Shown: piece after piece, positions 1 through 5,552 of the stretch
How positions within the stretch are numbered: position 1 is the stretch's first letter
How the letters are laid out: each line of letters starts with the position of its first letter
Assembly: GCA_964587525.1 (NCBI GenBank)
Contig: CAZPLZ010000168.1
Coordinates: 1 to 7,200, forward strand
Reading direction: 5' to 3'
Origin: CAZPLZ01 sp964587525
GTDB lineage: Bacteria; Oederibacteriota; CAKKQC01
Length of the DNA: 7,200 nucleotides
Notes under the pieces: generated by a model
Seen by the model: only the letters and a program-made list of their open reading frames with translations
Databases searched by the model: none
Told to the model about the DNA's origin: nothing
Translations under genes and position numbers: made by a program

Positions 1-36
1 TCCCCCCTTCGGGGGGAGAGGGCAGGGTGAGGGGGG
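1..36. repeat. C/G-rich hairpin repeat, possible terminator of the minus-strand gene
   Basis: The window opens with TCCCCCC-TTC-GGGGGGA, a perfect 7-bp stem (or a 5-bp stem with a stable TTCG tetraloop), followed by a purine-rich AGAGGGCAGGGTGAGGGGGG tract. Read on the minus strand, the stem-loop lies about 33 nt past the stop of the gene ending at 50, so it could work as a transcription terminator. No T-run is visible after it because the window ends. The composition resembles the CCCTCACCC...CTCTCCCCC intergenic repeats scattered through many GC-rich genomes. Whether it is dispersed cannot be judged from a single copy. Confidence 0.5.
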
Positions 37-49
37 CGAGTCTTCGAGG

Positions 50-1885
50 TCATGGTGACAGTTGCTGCTTGAGTTGCAGGGCCTTGGGGTTTTGAGGGTC
101 CTGGCGCAGGAGTGTTTCGCACTCCGCCAGTGCTTCCTTGATCTTTCGTTGATGGAAGTAAGCGAATGCCATATTGAATCTCGCATCCTGGTGGCGTGGA
201 TTTAGGGCCAACACCCGACGGTAGGCCTCTATCGCCTTATCAAATTGTGACATCATGAACTGACTGTTTCCTAGGTTGTTGGCTGCCGCGGTCATCTCCG
301 GATCCAGACGCAGCGCTTCCTGAAACGCGCTCACCGCTTTCGGGAAATTCCCTTCTTTGGCATAGGCGTTGCCCAGATCCATATGGAAGGCCGGGTCATG
401 CCGCCGGGATGGCCGTTGTGCTTCCAGTTGGGCGGACGAGAGTTCGGCAGCTATCTCTAGAAAATCTTCTTCTGCGGCCACCCGATAGGACGCGTGCAGC
501 GGCCTAAGTGTCCATACCGCCAGCGCCAGGCCCAGGGTGAGCGATGCAATCGTCGCCAGAGCTGGAATGTGGGAAGAGGAGAGGTCGTCTGCGGATCGAG
601 TCCTCGAGTCCGGGTGAATGGAGAGGGGGGCGGATTGTTCGCGCGGTCGGCTGCACAGGACGCCGGCTAAGAGCCAGAAGGGTGCCGCCGTTGAGGCCAG
701 CCGGAAGTTTCGATCCACGGCGATGTGTGTCAGCACGGCCACCAGGGCCCCGAGGACGGCCACCGCTCGCCTGTCCCCGGCGCGGCCCCACTGCGCAGCT
801 TGCTTGATGATGCATGTCAGCAACCATATGAACAAGCCGAGACCGGCGATCCCAGATTCCACCGCCACGTGCAAGTACTCGCAGTGCGGATGCTCAGCGA
901 AGGTGTTGTCGGCGCGCATGCGTTCAGCGAATGCCGGCGGAGCAAAGGACGGGTACTCTGCGGGAAAGGCTCCAAGCCCCCATCCGGTCAGTGGCTTCAT
1001 TTTGATCATGCTGAGGGTTCCCTGCCATAACATGAGGCGGTCAGTCCGGCGGGTAAGGTGTTCGCGCGGGATCACGGCCACGAAGACCGCAAGGACCAGG
1101 GTGAACGCCAGGATGATCACCGCCTTTGGGAGTTTTGCGATGGTCCCGCGGACCTCTTGCCAGGAGGATGCGCAGATCAGAACGGCCGCCGTGCCGGCGG
1201 CTGCTCCCAGCCAGGCCCCCCGGCTGAAGGTCCAGTACAGGATCAGCGCTGTCATTGCGGCGCAGGCCCCCCAGATCTGCCGTCCGGTCCGGCTGGATGA
1301 GCTGACCGCCAGGCCGATCCATAATGGCAGCAGAAAAGCGGTGTGCGTTCCCAGAAACGATGGGTTGCCGAATGTGGAAAAAACCCGGATCTGTGAGTGC
1401 CAGCGTCTGAATTCCTCAATGGGGTCATAACCTAGCCGTTGGGCGAGGGCATACCCGCCTACGCAGGCGAACGTGAACAGCCAAATGGCAAACAGCCGGT
1501 CCATATCAGGACGGCGGCACGCCAGGCAGGCAGCCGCGGCGATAGCCAGGAACAAAACCTGGCGCACCAGTTCTTCCAGTGCGGCCGGCGAGTTCGAATT
1601 GCTCCATGATGCTGCCAGTGCGGCCAGCCACATGAGCAGGGGAAGCAGAATTGCAGGATGGTGAGGCCGGTCCCGGCTCATGAGCCAAGCCGATACCGCG
1701 GCGGCCAGTCCGATCAATGCCAGTGGTTGAGTGGCGAACAGCTTCAGATCCCGTCCCCCTTTGGCGATCAGCAGCGGCACCAGAAGAGCCAGCGCGAAGA
1801 GGCTGAGCCGGGCCATGGTCCTGCCGCCAAAGACAGTCCTTATGAAGAGCTGGGCCTGTAGCGGCCGGTTGAACAAAGTTTCCAT
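50..1885 (-). CDS. O-antigen ligase/polymerase-like membrane protein with C-terminal TPR repeats
   Basis: A 611-residue protein in two parts. Residues 24 to about 470 are a polytopic inner-membrane domain of the Wzy_C/O-antigen ligase (WaaL/Wzy) superfamily, which transfers or polymerises undecaprenyl-linked glycans on the periplasmic side. Visible signatures are FSTFGNPSFLG (169-179), SRGAWLG (221-227), GWGLGAF (301-307), and the periplasmic-loop segment around EHPHCEYLHVAVESGIAGL (331-349). Residues 498-599 hold three consecutive 34-residue TPRs (498-531, 532-565, 566-599), each with the G/A-Y/F...A...DP pattern. TPR fusions of this type are common in environmental bacteria, and some family members glycosylate pilins rather than O-antigen, so the substrate is unknown. 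No Shine-Dalgarno precedes the ATG at 1885. Met24 (1816) directly precedes the first hydrophobic helix and is a plausible alternative start, which would widen the divergent gap from 19 to 88 nt. Confidence 0.85.
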   Translation of the reverse strand: METLFNRPLQAQLFIRTVFGGRTMARLSLFALALLVPLLIAKGGRDLKLFATQPLALIGLAAAVSAWLMSRDRPHHPAILLPLLMWLAALAASWSNSNSPAALEELVRQVLFLAIAAAACLACRRPDMDRLFAIWLFTFACVGGYALAQRLGYDPIEEFRRWHSQIRVFSTFGNPSFLGTHTAFLLPLWIGLAVSSSSRTGRQIWGACAAMTALILYWTFSRGAWLGAAAGTAAVLICASSWQEVRGTIAKLPKAVIILAFTLVLAVFVAVIPREHLTRRTDRLMLWQGTLSMIKMKPLTGWGLGAFPAEYPSFAPPAFAERMRADNTFAEHPHCEYLHVAVESGIAGLGLFIWLLTCIIKQAAQWGRAGDRRAVAVLGALVAVLTHIAVDRNFRLASTAAPFWLLAGVLCSRPREQSAPLSIHPDSRTRSADDLSSSHIPALATIASLTLGLALAVWTLRPLHASYRVAAEEDFLEIAAELSSAQLEAQRPSRRHDPAFHMDLGNAYAKEGNFPKAVSAFQEALRLDPEMTAAANNLGNSQFMMSQFDKAIEAYRRVLALNPRHQDARFNMAFAYFHQRKIKEALAECETLLRQDPQNPKALQLKQQLSP

Positions 1886-1904
1886 GTTAATCTAAATCAT
1901 CGCC

Positions 1905-1967
1905 ATGATACCGTACGGCGCCGCCTGCTATCCCGAACACTGGCCGCATCCTAAATCCGGCAAGTGA
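1905..1967 (+). pseudogene. Relic of the 5' end of a GH42 beta-galactosidase gene (20 codons)
   Basis: From ATG 1905 the frame reads MIPYGAACYPEHWPHPKSGK and stops at TGA 1965-1967. The YGAACYPEHWP segment closely resembles the N-terminal first-strand motif of GH42 beta-galactosidases (YGxxYYPEHWP), which normally runs straight into a TIM barrel of more than 600 residues. Here nothing else of that domain follows. The stop codon overlaps the GTG that opens the downstream glycosidase frame (GTGA, 1964-1967), so this piece could act as a short upstream ORF coupled to it. The simplest reading is a deletion that joined the first codons of a GH42 gene to the interior of a GH36-like gene, with the junction somewhere around 1947-1964. 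The assignment rests on one short motif, so a chance match remains possible. Confidence 0.5.
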
Positions 1968-3214
1968 CCCCGCCTCGCCGGATGCCCCTGTACGCCACAT
2001 GGTGGGGCTGGCCCATGTTCTGCACGTTAGGCGAGCAGACGGCACTGAGGCAGCGCGAGCCGGGGATCACATTTCCCCAGACGCTAACGGCGGATAGGGT
2101 TCACCGTTGGGTGGCGAAAGTCAGGGAAGTCACAGGGCAGAGGCAGTTCATTGTGACGCTGGACACGGGATGGTACAAGAAAGCCGGGGATTACCAGCAG
2201 GACCGGGACCGGTTCCACGGGAACCTGCGGGGATTCGTTGATGAGCTGCACGAGGAGGGATTGAAAGTGCTCTTCTGGTTCAGCCCGTTTCAGGTGGATC
2301 CAGATTCGGAGTTCGCCGAGGGCCATCCTAAAGCGCTCTTCTGGAAGGATGGGAAGCCGTTTCGTGATCTGGCCCATCCGGCTGCCCGGGCTCAGCTCAA
2401 GTTTGTGGTTTCCCGCGCCGTTTCCGCCGAGCCGGGCGGGTACAATGCCGACGGCTTGAAAGTGGATTTAGGGAGCCATCCCTCTCCCCTTGACCCTCTC
2501 CCGATGCAGTTAATCTACGAAGCTGCACACGGCTCCAAAGCTGATGCACTGGTCACTGGCATGAAGGCGGACCCTTCGCTCATGTCCTGGATGGATATGG
2601 TGCGGTTAGCGGACGGATCCAAGGATGACGCCGTGGCGCGTGCGGAAGAGACGTGCTCAGCCCTTCGTGCCATGGGTGGTGTACTCCTGGACACTTCCGT
2701 TCGACACACGTCACCTGAGAAAGCGCGGGAACACTGGATGCTCTCGGTCGCCTACGGCAAGCCAGGAACATATCATATTGAATGGTTTGATGGCCTTGGG
2801 GAGAAGCAGAATACCGCGAAGGTCTTGGCCGAGTCCGACCTGAGAAGGCTAGCCGCCGCCTGGGCGGTATACGCGCTCGCCCCGGTCCATCCTTCCATGC
2901 GCGTGTTCATTGACCCTGAGCAGGAACTGTATGGCCGGAAGTACGCGTTCGGCAATCTGCCAGGGTTCTGGGCCGCCCTGGCGCTCTCCCGCCGGTGCGT
3001 GGCCACCTATGCCCACAAGGAAGCCAGGGTCGCGGCGACGGATAATCACGAAGTGGTGGTCCCGCTGCCTCCCCGGATCACCGTCAAATCCGTATCTGCT
3101 GTGCTCCACACTGGTGAGGAGAAGCCGCACCGGTTTTCCGCTGGCCCAGACGGTGTTTGCATCACCGTCCCCGACGCCTCCGGCTCCATCCGCTACGTGC
3201 GTTTCACCTGGTGA
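1964..3214 (+). CDS. GH36/clan-D alpha-galactosidase-like TIM-barrel protein, probably N-terminally truncated
   Basis: A 416-residue frame that starts almost directly in a TIM barrel, with PLYATWWGWPMF at residues 8-19. Clan-D features follow in order: LDTGW (66-70), GLKVLFWFSPF (99-109), DGLKVDLG (163-170), whose Asp168 sits where GH36/GH27 enzymes have the nucleophile, and MDMVRLADGSKDD (210-222), whose Asp217 or a nearby Asp matches the usual acid/base region. A small C-terminal beta domain follows (about 370-416). Family members usually carry an N-terminal beta-sandwich of some 200-300 residues before the barrel; it is absent here. An in-frame TAA at 1952-1954 prevents extension upstream. 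Candidate starts are GTG 1964 (overlapping the stop of the GH42-like relic) or ATG 1982, and neither has a Shine-Dalgarno. No signal peptide is seen. The substrate is unknown, and the gene may be a transcribed remnant despite its intact frame. Confidence 0.72.
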   Translation: MTPPRRMPLYATWWGWPMFCTLGEQTALRQREPGITFPQTLTADRVHRWVAKVREVTGQRQFIVTLDTGWYKKAGDYQQDRDRFHGNLRGFVDELHEEGLKVLFWFSPFQVDPDSEFAEGHPKALFWKDGKPFRDLAHPAARAQLKFVVSRAVSAEPGGYNADGLKVDLGSHPSPLDPLPMQLIYEAAHGSKADALVTGMKADPSLMSWMDMVRLADGSKDDAVARAEETCSALRAMGGVLLDTSVRHTSPEKAREHWMLSVAYGKPGTYHIEWFDGLGEKQNTAKVLAESDLRRLAAAWAVYALAPVHPSMRVFIDPEQELYGRKYAFGNLPGFWAALALSRRCVATYAHKEARVAATDNHEVVVPLPPRITVKSVSAVLHTGEEKPHRFSAGPDGVCITVPDASGSIRYVRFTW

Positions 3215-4143
3215 TGCCAAGCCCAAGCCGCGCGTTGCTCGCCATCCTCTTCCTGGTTTGTACCTCCCGGACGATGGCGACCGACATCACCTGGGTGGCC
3301 AAAGGCAAGATGCCGACCGCGAGGGTGTGGCTGGGCGTCGGTGTGGTGAATGGCAAGGTGTACGCCGTTGGGGGAAGCGACCGTCACCGGGTTCTTGCCA
3401 TCGTGAGTGAATATGATCCGGCTAGCAATACGTGGACAACCAAAACTGACATGCCGACGGCGAGACGCGAGTTTGCTTTCAGCGTGGTGAATGGCAAAAT
3501 GTACGCGATCGGCGGGGTGAGCAGCGACAGTGTGATGCTCCCGACCGTGGATGAATACGATCCGGCCAACGATACATGGACAGCCAAAGCGAGCATGCCG
3601 ACGCCGAGGGCTGGTCCTGCTGCTGGCGTGGTGAATGGGAAAGTTTATGTGATGGGGGGATTCAATGGGGAGTTCCTTTCCACGGTGGAGGAGTATGATC
3701 CGGCCGGCGATACTTGGGCGGCCAAAGCGAACATGCCGACAGCACGGGTTGGTCCTGTTGCCAGCGTGGTGGATGGAATAATTTACGTGATTGGTGGAAC
3801 CGGAAGCCCTGGAAGTGGTTCCATTATGGAGGCATATGATCCAGCCAGCGATACCTGGGTGGCCAAAGCCAGTATGGCCGCGGCCAGGAGGGGAGCGACC
3901 GCTGTGGTGCTGTATGGAAAAATTTATGTGATGGGGGGATTTAAAAGGCGTTTCCTCCCCACGGTGGAGGAATATGACCTGGCTAGCGACACATGGGCAG
4001 CCCTATCCAGCAGACCCACGTTGCGACATGGGGGCGCCGCAGGGGTCGTGGATGGCAAGATTTACGTGATGGGAGGAGAGGGCCCCAAAGGTTTTTTCTC
4101 TCTTGTTGAAGAAGGAGCATTCGCCCCTCATCCTTCTAAATAA
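3214..4143 (+). CDS. Secreted Kelch-repeat beta-propeller protein
   Basis: The ATG at 3214 overlaps the preceding stop as TGATG, so translation is probably coupled to the glycosidase gene. The 309-residue product begins with a Sec-type signal peptide: Ser-Arg start, hydrophobic core ALLAILFLVC, probable cleavage near TMA-TD. The cysteine is not in a lipobox. Six Kelch units of 46-48 residues follow, with the pattern MPTAR...VVNGKVYVMGG...VEEYDPASDTW..K. Five are complete. The sixth ends at SLVEEGAFAPHPSK and lacks its YDP..DTW strand. The mature N-terminus supplies TDITWVAKGK, which matches that missing strand, so a six-bladed propeller closed by the N-terminus is predicted. Bacterial Kelch propellers include sugar-binding proteins and galactose-oxidase-like or sialate-mutarotase-like proteins. 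No catalytic signature is visible, so the ligand is unknown, but the coupled glycosidase hints at a carbohydrate role. Confidence 0.85.
   Translation: MPSPSRALLAILFLVCTSRTMATDITWVAKGKMPTARVWLGVGVVNGKVYAVGGSDRHRVLAIVSEYDPASNTWTTKTDMPTARREFAFSVVNGKMYAIGGVSSDSVMLPTVDEYDPANDTWTAKASMPTPRAGPAAGVVNGKVYVMGGFNGEFLSTVEEYDPAGDTWAAKANMPTARVGPVASVVDGIIYVIGGTGSPGSGSIMEAYDPASDTWVAKASMAAARRGATAVVLYGKIYVMGGFKRRFLPTVEEYDLASDTWAALSSRPTLRHGGAAGVVDGKIYVMGGEGPKGFFSLVEEGAFAPHPSK
3310..4143 (+). repeat. Six tandem Kelch-coding repeats of 138-144 bp
   Basis: Unit boundaries, placed at the MPTxR codons, are 3310-3450, 3451-3594, 3595-3732, 3733-3873, 3874-4011 and 4012-4143 (the last incomplete). Similarity is visible in the DNA as well as the protein. 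The motif GA(A/G)TA(T/C)GA(T/C)C(C/T)GGC recurs in most units, and units 3 and 5 share a 19-bp identical block (3644-3662 and 3923-3941, exactly 279 bp apart) plus a shared CACGGTGGAGGA block. This suggests fairly recent duplication or gene conversion inside the array. Confidence 0.8.
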
Positions 4144-4178
4144 TGGAGCGGGCCAGCCGTAACCTTTTCGCATATATG

Positions 4179-4197
4179 AGTCTTTCTGAGAAAGATT
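4179..4197. terminator. Weak hairpin between convergent genes
   Basis: TCTTTC-TGA-GAAAGA forms a 6-bp stem, extended by one G-T and one A-T pair, in the 66-nt gap between the Kelch stop and the stop of the minus-strand membrane protein. Its position suits a bidirectional terminator, but the stem is AT-rich and no U-tract follows on either strand, so this is only a candidate. Confidence 0.22.
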
Positions 4198-4209
4198 AAG
4201 CTTCCGCAA

Positions 4210-4653
4210 TTAGACAGCCAGGAGGAATGTTGCTAGAGCAGCCAGGAGTGTGGCGAGATTGAGGGCTACAGAAATGCCGTGGGCGAAGCCGAACCGGGTT
4301 TTCAGTTGTGGTGATTCAGCAACGGCCAGTTGGGCCTTCAAGTCATGGATGAAAGGGAGAAGGATGTAGGCGGAAATAAGCAACAGCACATTCATGGTCA
4401 CCAGGAGTGCCAGCCGGGTCCCGGCATGGGGCATGTGGGGGACCCGGCTGTGTTCCACCCACCAGCAGGCCAGCGCTGTGAGGCCAAGCACCAAACCTAC
4501 GTGGTAGTAAATCGGGAAAATTTCCCCAACGAGTTTTCCGGCTTGGTCCCGCTGCAAAACTCGAAAGGCCGCCGGGGCAAGCACAAACGAGAAGAAGGCG
4601 GACATACCCACCCAGGCGGCGAGACAGAGCAAACCGATATGACGGGCGATCAT
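4210..4653 (-). CDS. DUF4149/TMEM205-like integral membrane protein
   Basis: A 147-residue protein with four predicted transmembrane helices (about 5-27, 45-66, 80-100 and 123-146). It fits the DUF4149 (TMEM205-like) family in length and pattern: an aromatic first helix with W14...F20-F21 then APAAF (26-30), FPIYYHVG (46-53), FIHDLKAQL (101-109) and FGFAHGISVALN (121-132). The family is widespread in bacteria and eukaryotes and has no established biochemical function. The ATG at 4653 has no Shine-Dalgarno. A good sigma70-type promoter lies about 50-80 nt upstream. The gene is monocistronic here, convergent with the Kelch gene and divergent from vapBC, and nothing nearby suggests a specific partner. 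Confidence 0.78.
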   Translation of the reverse strand: MIARHIGLLCLAAWVGMSAFFSFVLAPAAFRVLQRDQAGKLVGEIFPIYYHVGLVLGLTALACWWVEHSRVPHMPHAGTRLALLVTMNVLLLISAYILLPFIHDLKAQLAVAESPQLKTRFGFAHGISVALNLATLLAALATFLLAV

Positions 4654-4704
4654 GCGTGCATTCAGGGTTCGGGATTAACTAAGGAACAGTTTACTCATAG
4701 CTGC

Positions 4705-4734
4705 ATTGTAGCGCCTCGTGATTCGATGTGGCAA
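4705..4734 (-). promoter_or_regulatory. Sigma70-type promoter for the DUF4149 gene
   Basis: On the minus strand, TTGCCA (4734-4729, 5/6 match to the -35 consensus) is followed by an 18-nt spacer and TACAAT (4710-4705, 5/6 match to the -10 consensus). The predicted transcription start near 4698 gives a leader of about 45 nt before the ATG at 4653. This is the best housekeeping promoter in the window. Confidence 0.6.
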
Positions 4735-4748
4735 TCACTTTTCGTGTA

Positions 4749-4794
4749 CTCATTGACATCAAGATGCTTATATTAGTATGTTTTGATGTATGAG
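4749..4794. promoter_or_regulatory. Inverted-repeat operator overlapping the vapBC promoter and vapB start
   Basis: CTCAT-TG-ACATCAA (4749-4762) is mirrored by TTGATGT-ATGAG (4783-4794). Both half-sites match in full apart from a 2-nt offset in the left one, and they are separated by 20 nt. The left arm covers the -35 hexamer and the right arm runs into the vapB start codon. Type II antitoxins with a ribbon-helix-helix domain typically bind such palindromes to autorepress their operon, so this is the likely VapB/VapBC binding site. Confidence 0.55.
4753..4782 (+). promoter_or_regulatory. Promoter of vapBC, probably giving a leaderless transcript
   Basis: A perfect TTGACA (4753-4758) is followed by an 18-nt spacer and TATGTT (4777-4782, 4/6 match to TATAAT). 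The expected start of transcription, 7-8 nt after the -10, falls on or next to the A of the vapB ATG at 4790. This agrees with the lack of any Shine-Dalgarno there and suggests a leaderless mRNA. The perfect -35 is the firm part; the -10 is moderate. Confidence 0.5.
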
Positions 4795-5026
4795 AAGGAC
4801 AACGATCACCATTGAGGACGGGCTCTTTACGGCGCTCCGGCAGCGCGCGGCCAGGGAGAACCGGTCCCTCAAGGACCTCCTCAACGCGTTGCTGAGGGAG
4901 GCGCTTGCTCCCAGGAAGGCCGCCCGGTATCGTTGTGACTGGCGAGTGGTGAAGGGCAGGGGGCTTCAGCCCGGGGTGAATTTGCAGGACCGCGAGGCCC
5001 TCTGGGACCGTATGGAAGGCCGCTGA
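4790..5026 (+). CDS. vapB: VapB-family ribbon-helix-helix antitoxin
   Basis: A 78-residue protein. Residues 1 to about 40 form a ribbon-helix-helix DNA-binding domain: the beta strand RRTTITIEDGLF, then two helices covering ALRQRAARENRSLKDLL and NALLREAL. The C-terminal part (about 45-78), with WRVVKGRGLQPGVNL and DREALWDRMEGR, resembles the VapB tail that wraps around and blocks the VapC active site. The protein should neutralise the adjacent toxin and repress their shared operon through the inverted repeat at its own start. There is no Shine-Dalgarno, and the predicted transcription start nearly coincides with the ATG. The stop TGA (5024-5026) overlaps the start of the toxin frame. Confidence 0.85.
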   Translation: MRRTTITIEDGLFTALRQRAARENRSLKDLLNALLREALAPRKAARYRCDWRVVKGRGLQPGVNLQDREALWDRMEGR

Positions 5027-5454
5027 TCCGCGCCCTCGACACCAACATTCTCGTTTACGCGCACCGGGCGGATTCGCCCCACCACGACAAAGGACGCGAC
5101 CTCGTCGTGGGTCTGGCCGAGGGGAAAGAGCCGTGGGCTATCCCGTGGCCCTGCGTGTACGAGTTCCTGCGGATTGTTACCCATCCGAGGATTTTTCGCG
5201 ATCCGAGCCCCCTGAGGGACGCCATCCATGATCTCAAGACCCTTCTGGCGTCACCGACCCTCCACTGCTTGGGAGAAACGCCTCGACACGGCGAGATTCT
5301 TGCGGAGGTCCTTGCGGAAACTTCCGTTGCGGGCAATCTCATGCACGACTTGCACATCGCGGTGCTGCTTCGTGAGCACGGCGTGACGGAACTGCTGACT
5401 GCGGACACCGATTTTCACCGATTCAAGGGCTTCCGGGTTACCAACCCCTTGTAA
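5023..5454 (+). CDS. vapC: VapC-family PIN-domain toxin (ribonuclease) with a non-canonical start
   Basis: A 143-residue PIN domain when read from CTG 5023, which overlaps the vapB stop as CTGA. The metal-binding acidic residues are present: Asp6 in LDTNILVYA, Glu47 in YEFLR, Asp109 in MHDLHIAVL, and Asp128/Asp130 in TADTDF. VapC toxins are Mg2+-dependent endoribonucleases that cut tRNA or rRNA. The frame has no ATG, GTG or TTG before the LDTN motif. The first GTG is at 5107 (codon 29) and would delete the first catalytic Asp and strand 1. GGAAGG (5014-5019) lies 3 nt before the CTG and 6 nt before ATC 5026, so initiation at one of these is likely, or the usual GTG has mutated to CTG. Otherwise the domain appears intact and of normal length. 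Confidence 0.82.
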   Translation: MIRALDTNILVYAHRADSPHHDKGRDLVVGLAEGKEPWAIPWPCVYEFLRIVTHPRIFRDPSPLRDAIHDLKTLLASPTLHCLGETPRHGEILAEVLAETSVAGNLMHDLHIAVLLREHGVTELLTADTDFHRFKGFRVTNPL

Positions 5455-5552
5455 GTGCAGTCAGATATATTAAATCCCTTGCCGAAAGTTACCGCCGCCG
5501 CCCTCCGAAAAACTGGCAGGGAGTCATCGAACTCACAGAGAAATAAGGTGCC
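5455..5552. other. Convergent intergenic spacer, nothing convincing
   Basis: A 98-nt gap between the vapC stop and the stop of the lipase maturation factor gene. It contains an AT-rich run (AGATATATTAAAT) and an imperfect palindromic TAAGGTGCCTTA (5544-5555) that overlaps the lipase factor stop codon. Neither forms a credible terminator hairpin, and no ORF or RNA signature is seen. Confidence 0.5.

Noticed and set aside
618..1430. 270-codon plus-strand open frame, with shorter companions at 544-807, 725-1030 and 1058-1300
   Set aside because: It lies antisense to the well-supported ligase-like gene, its translation is rich in Arg/Pro/Ala with no recognisable domain, and such shadows are expected in GC-rich coding DNA.
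2478..2506. CCCTCTCCCC...CCCTCTCCC tract inside the glycosidase gene, resembling the repeat at the window start
   Set aside because: The translation SHPSPLDPLP continues smoothly from the nucleophile motif into the next helix, so the tract is ordinary coding sequence rather than an inserted repeat.
3157..3213. Upstream extension of the Kelch frame
   Set aside because: The extra 19 residues (Arg/His-rich) overlap the glycosidase C-terminus and would bury the signal peptide. The ATG at 3214 with its TGATG overlap is the better start.
2849..3226. 125-codon minus-strand open frame
   Set aside because: It is a shadow of the 3' part of the glycosidase gene, with no family resemblance or start signal.
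3214..3280. Lipoprotein signal in the Kelch protein
   Set aside because: The cysteine follows F-L-V, and no Gly/Ala/Ser precedes it as a lipobox requires. An ordinary signal-peptidase I site near TMA-TD fits better.
4330..4776. 148-codon plus-strand open frame
   Set aside because: It is antisense to the DUF4149 gene, has a low-complexity Gly/His/Gln-rich translation, and runs through the divergent promoter region.
5055..5408. 117-codon minus-strand open frame over vapC
   Set aside because: The sense strand encodes a complete PIN domain with catalytic residues; the antisense product is Ser/Arg-rich and unrecognisable.
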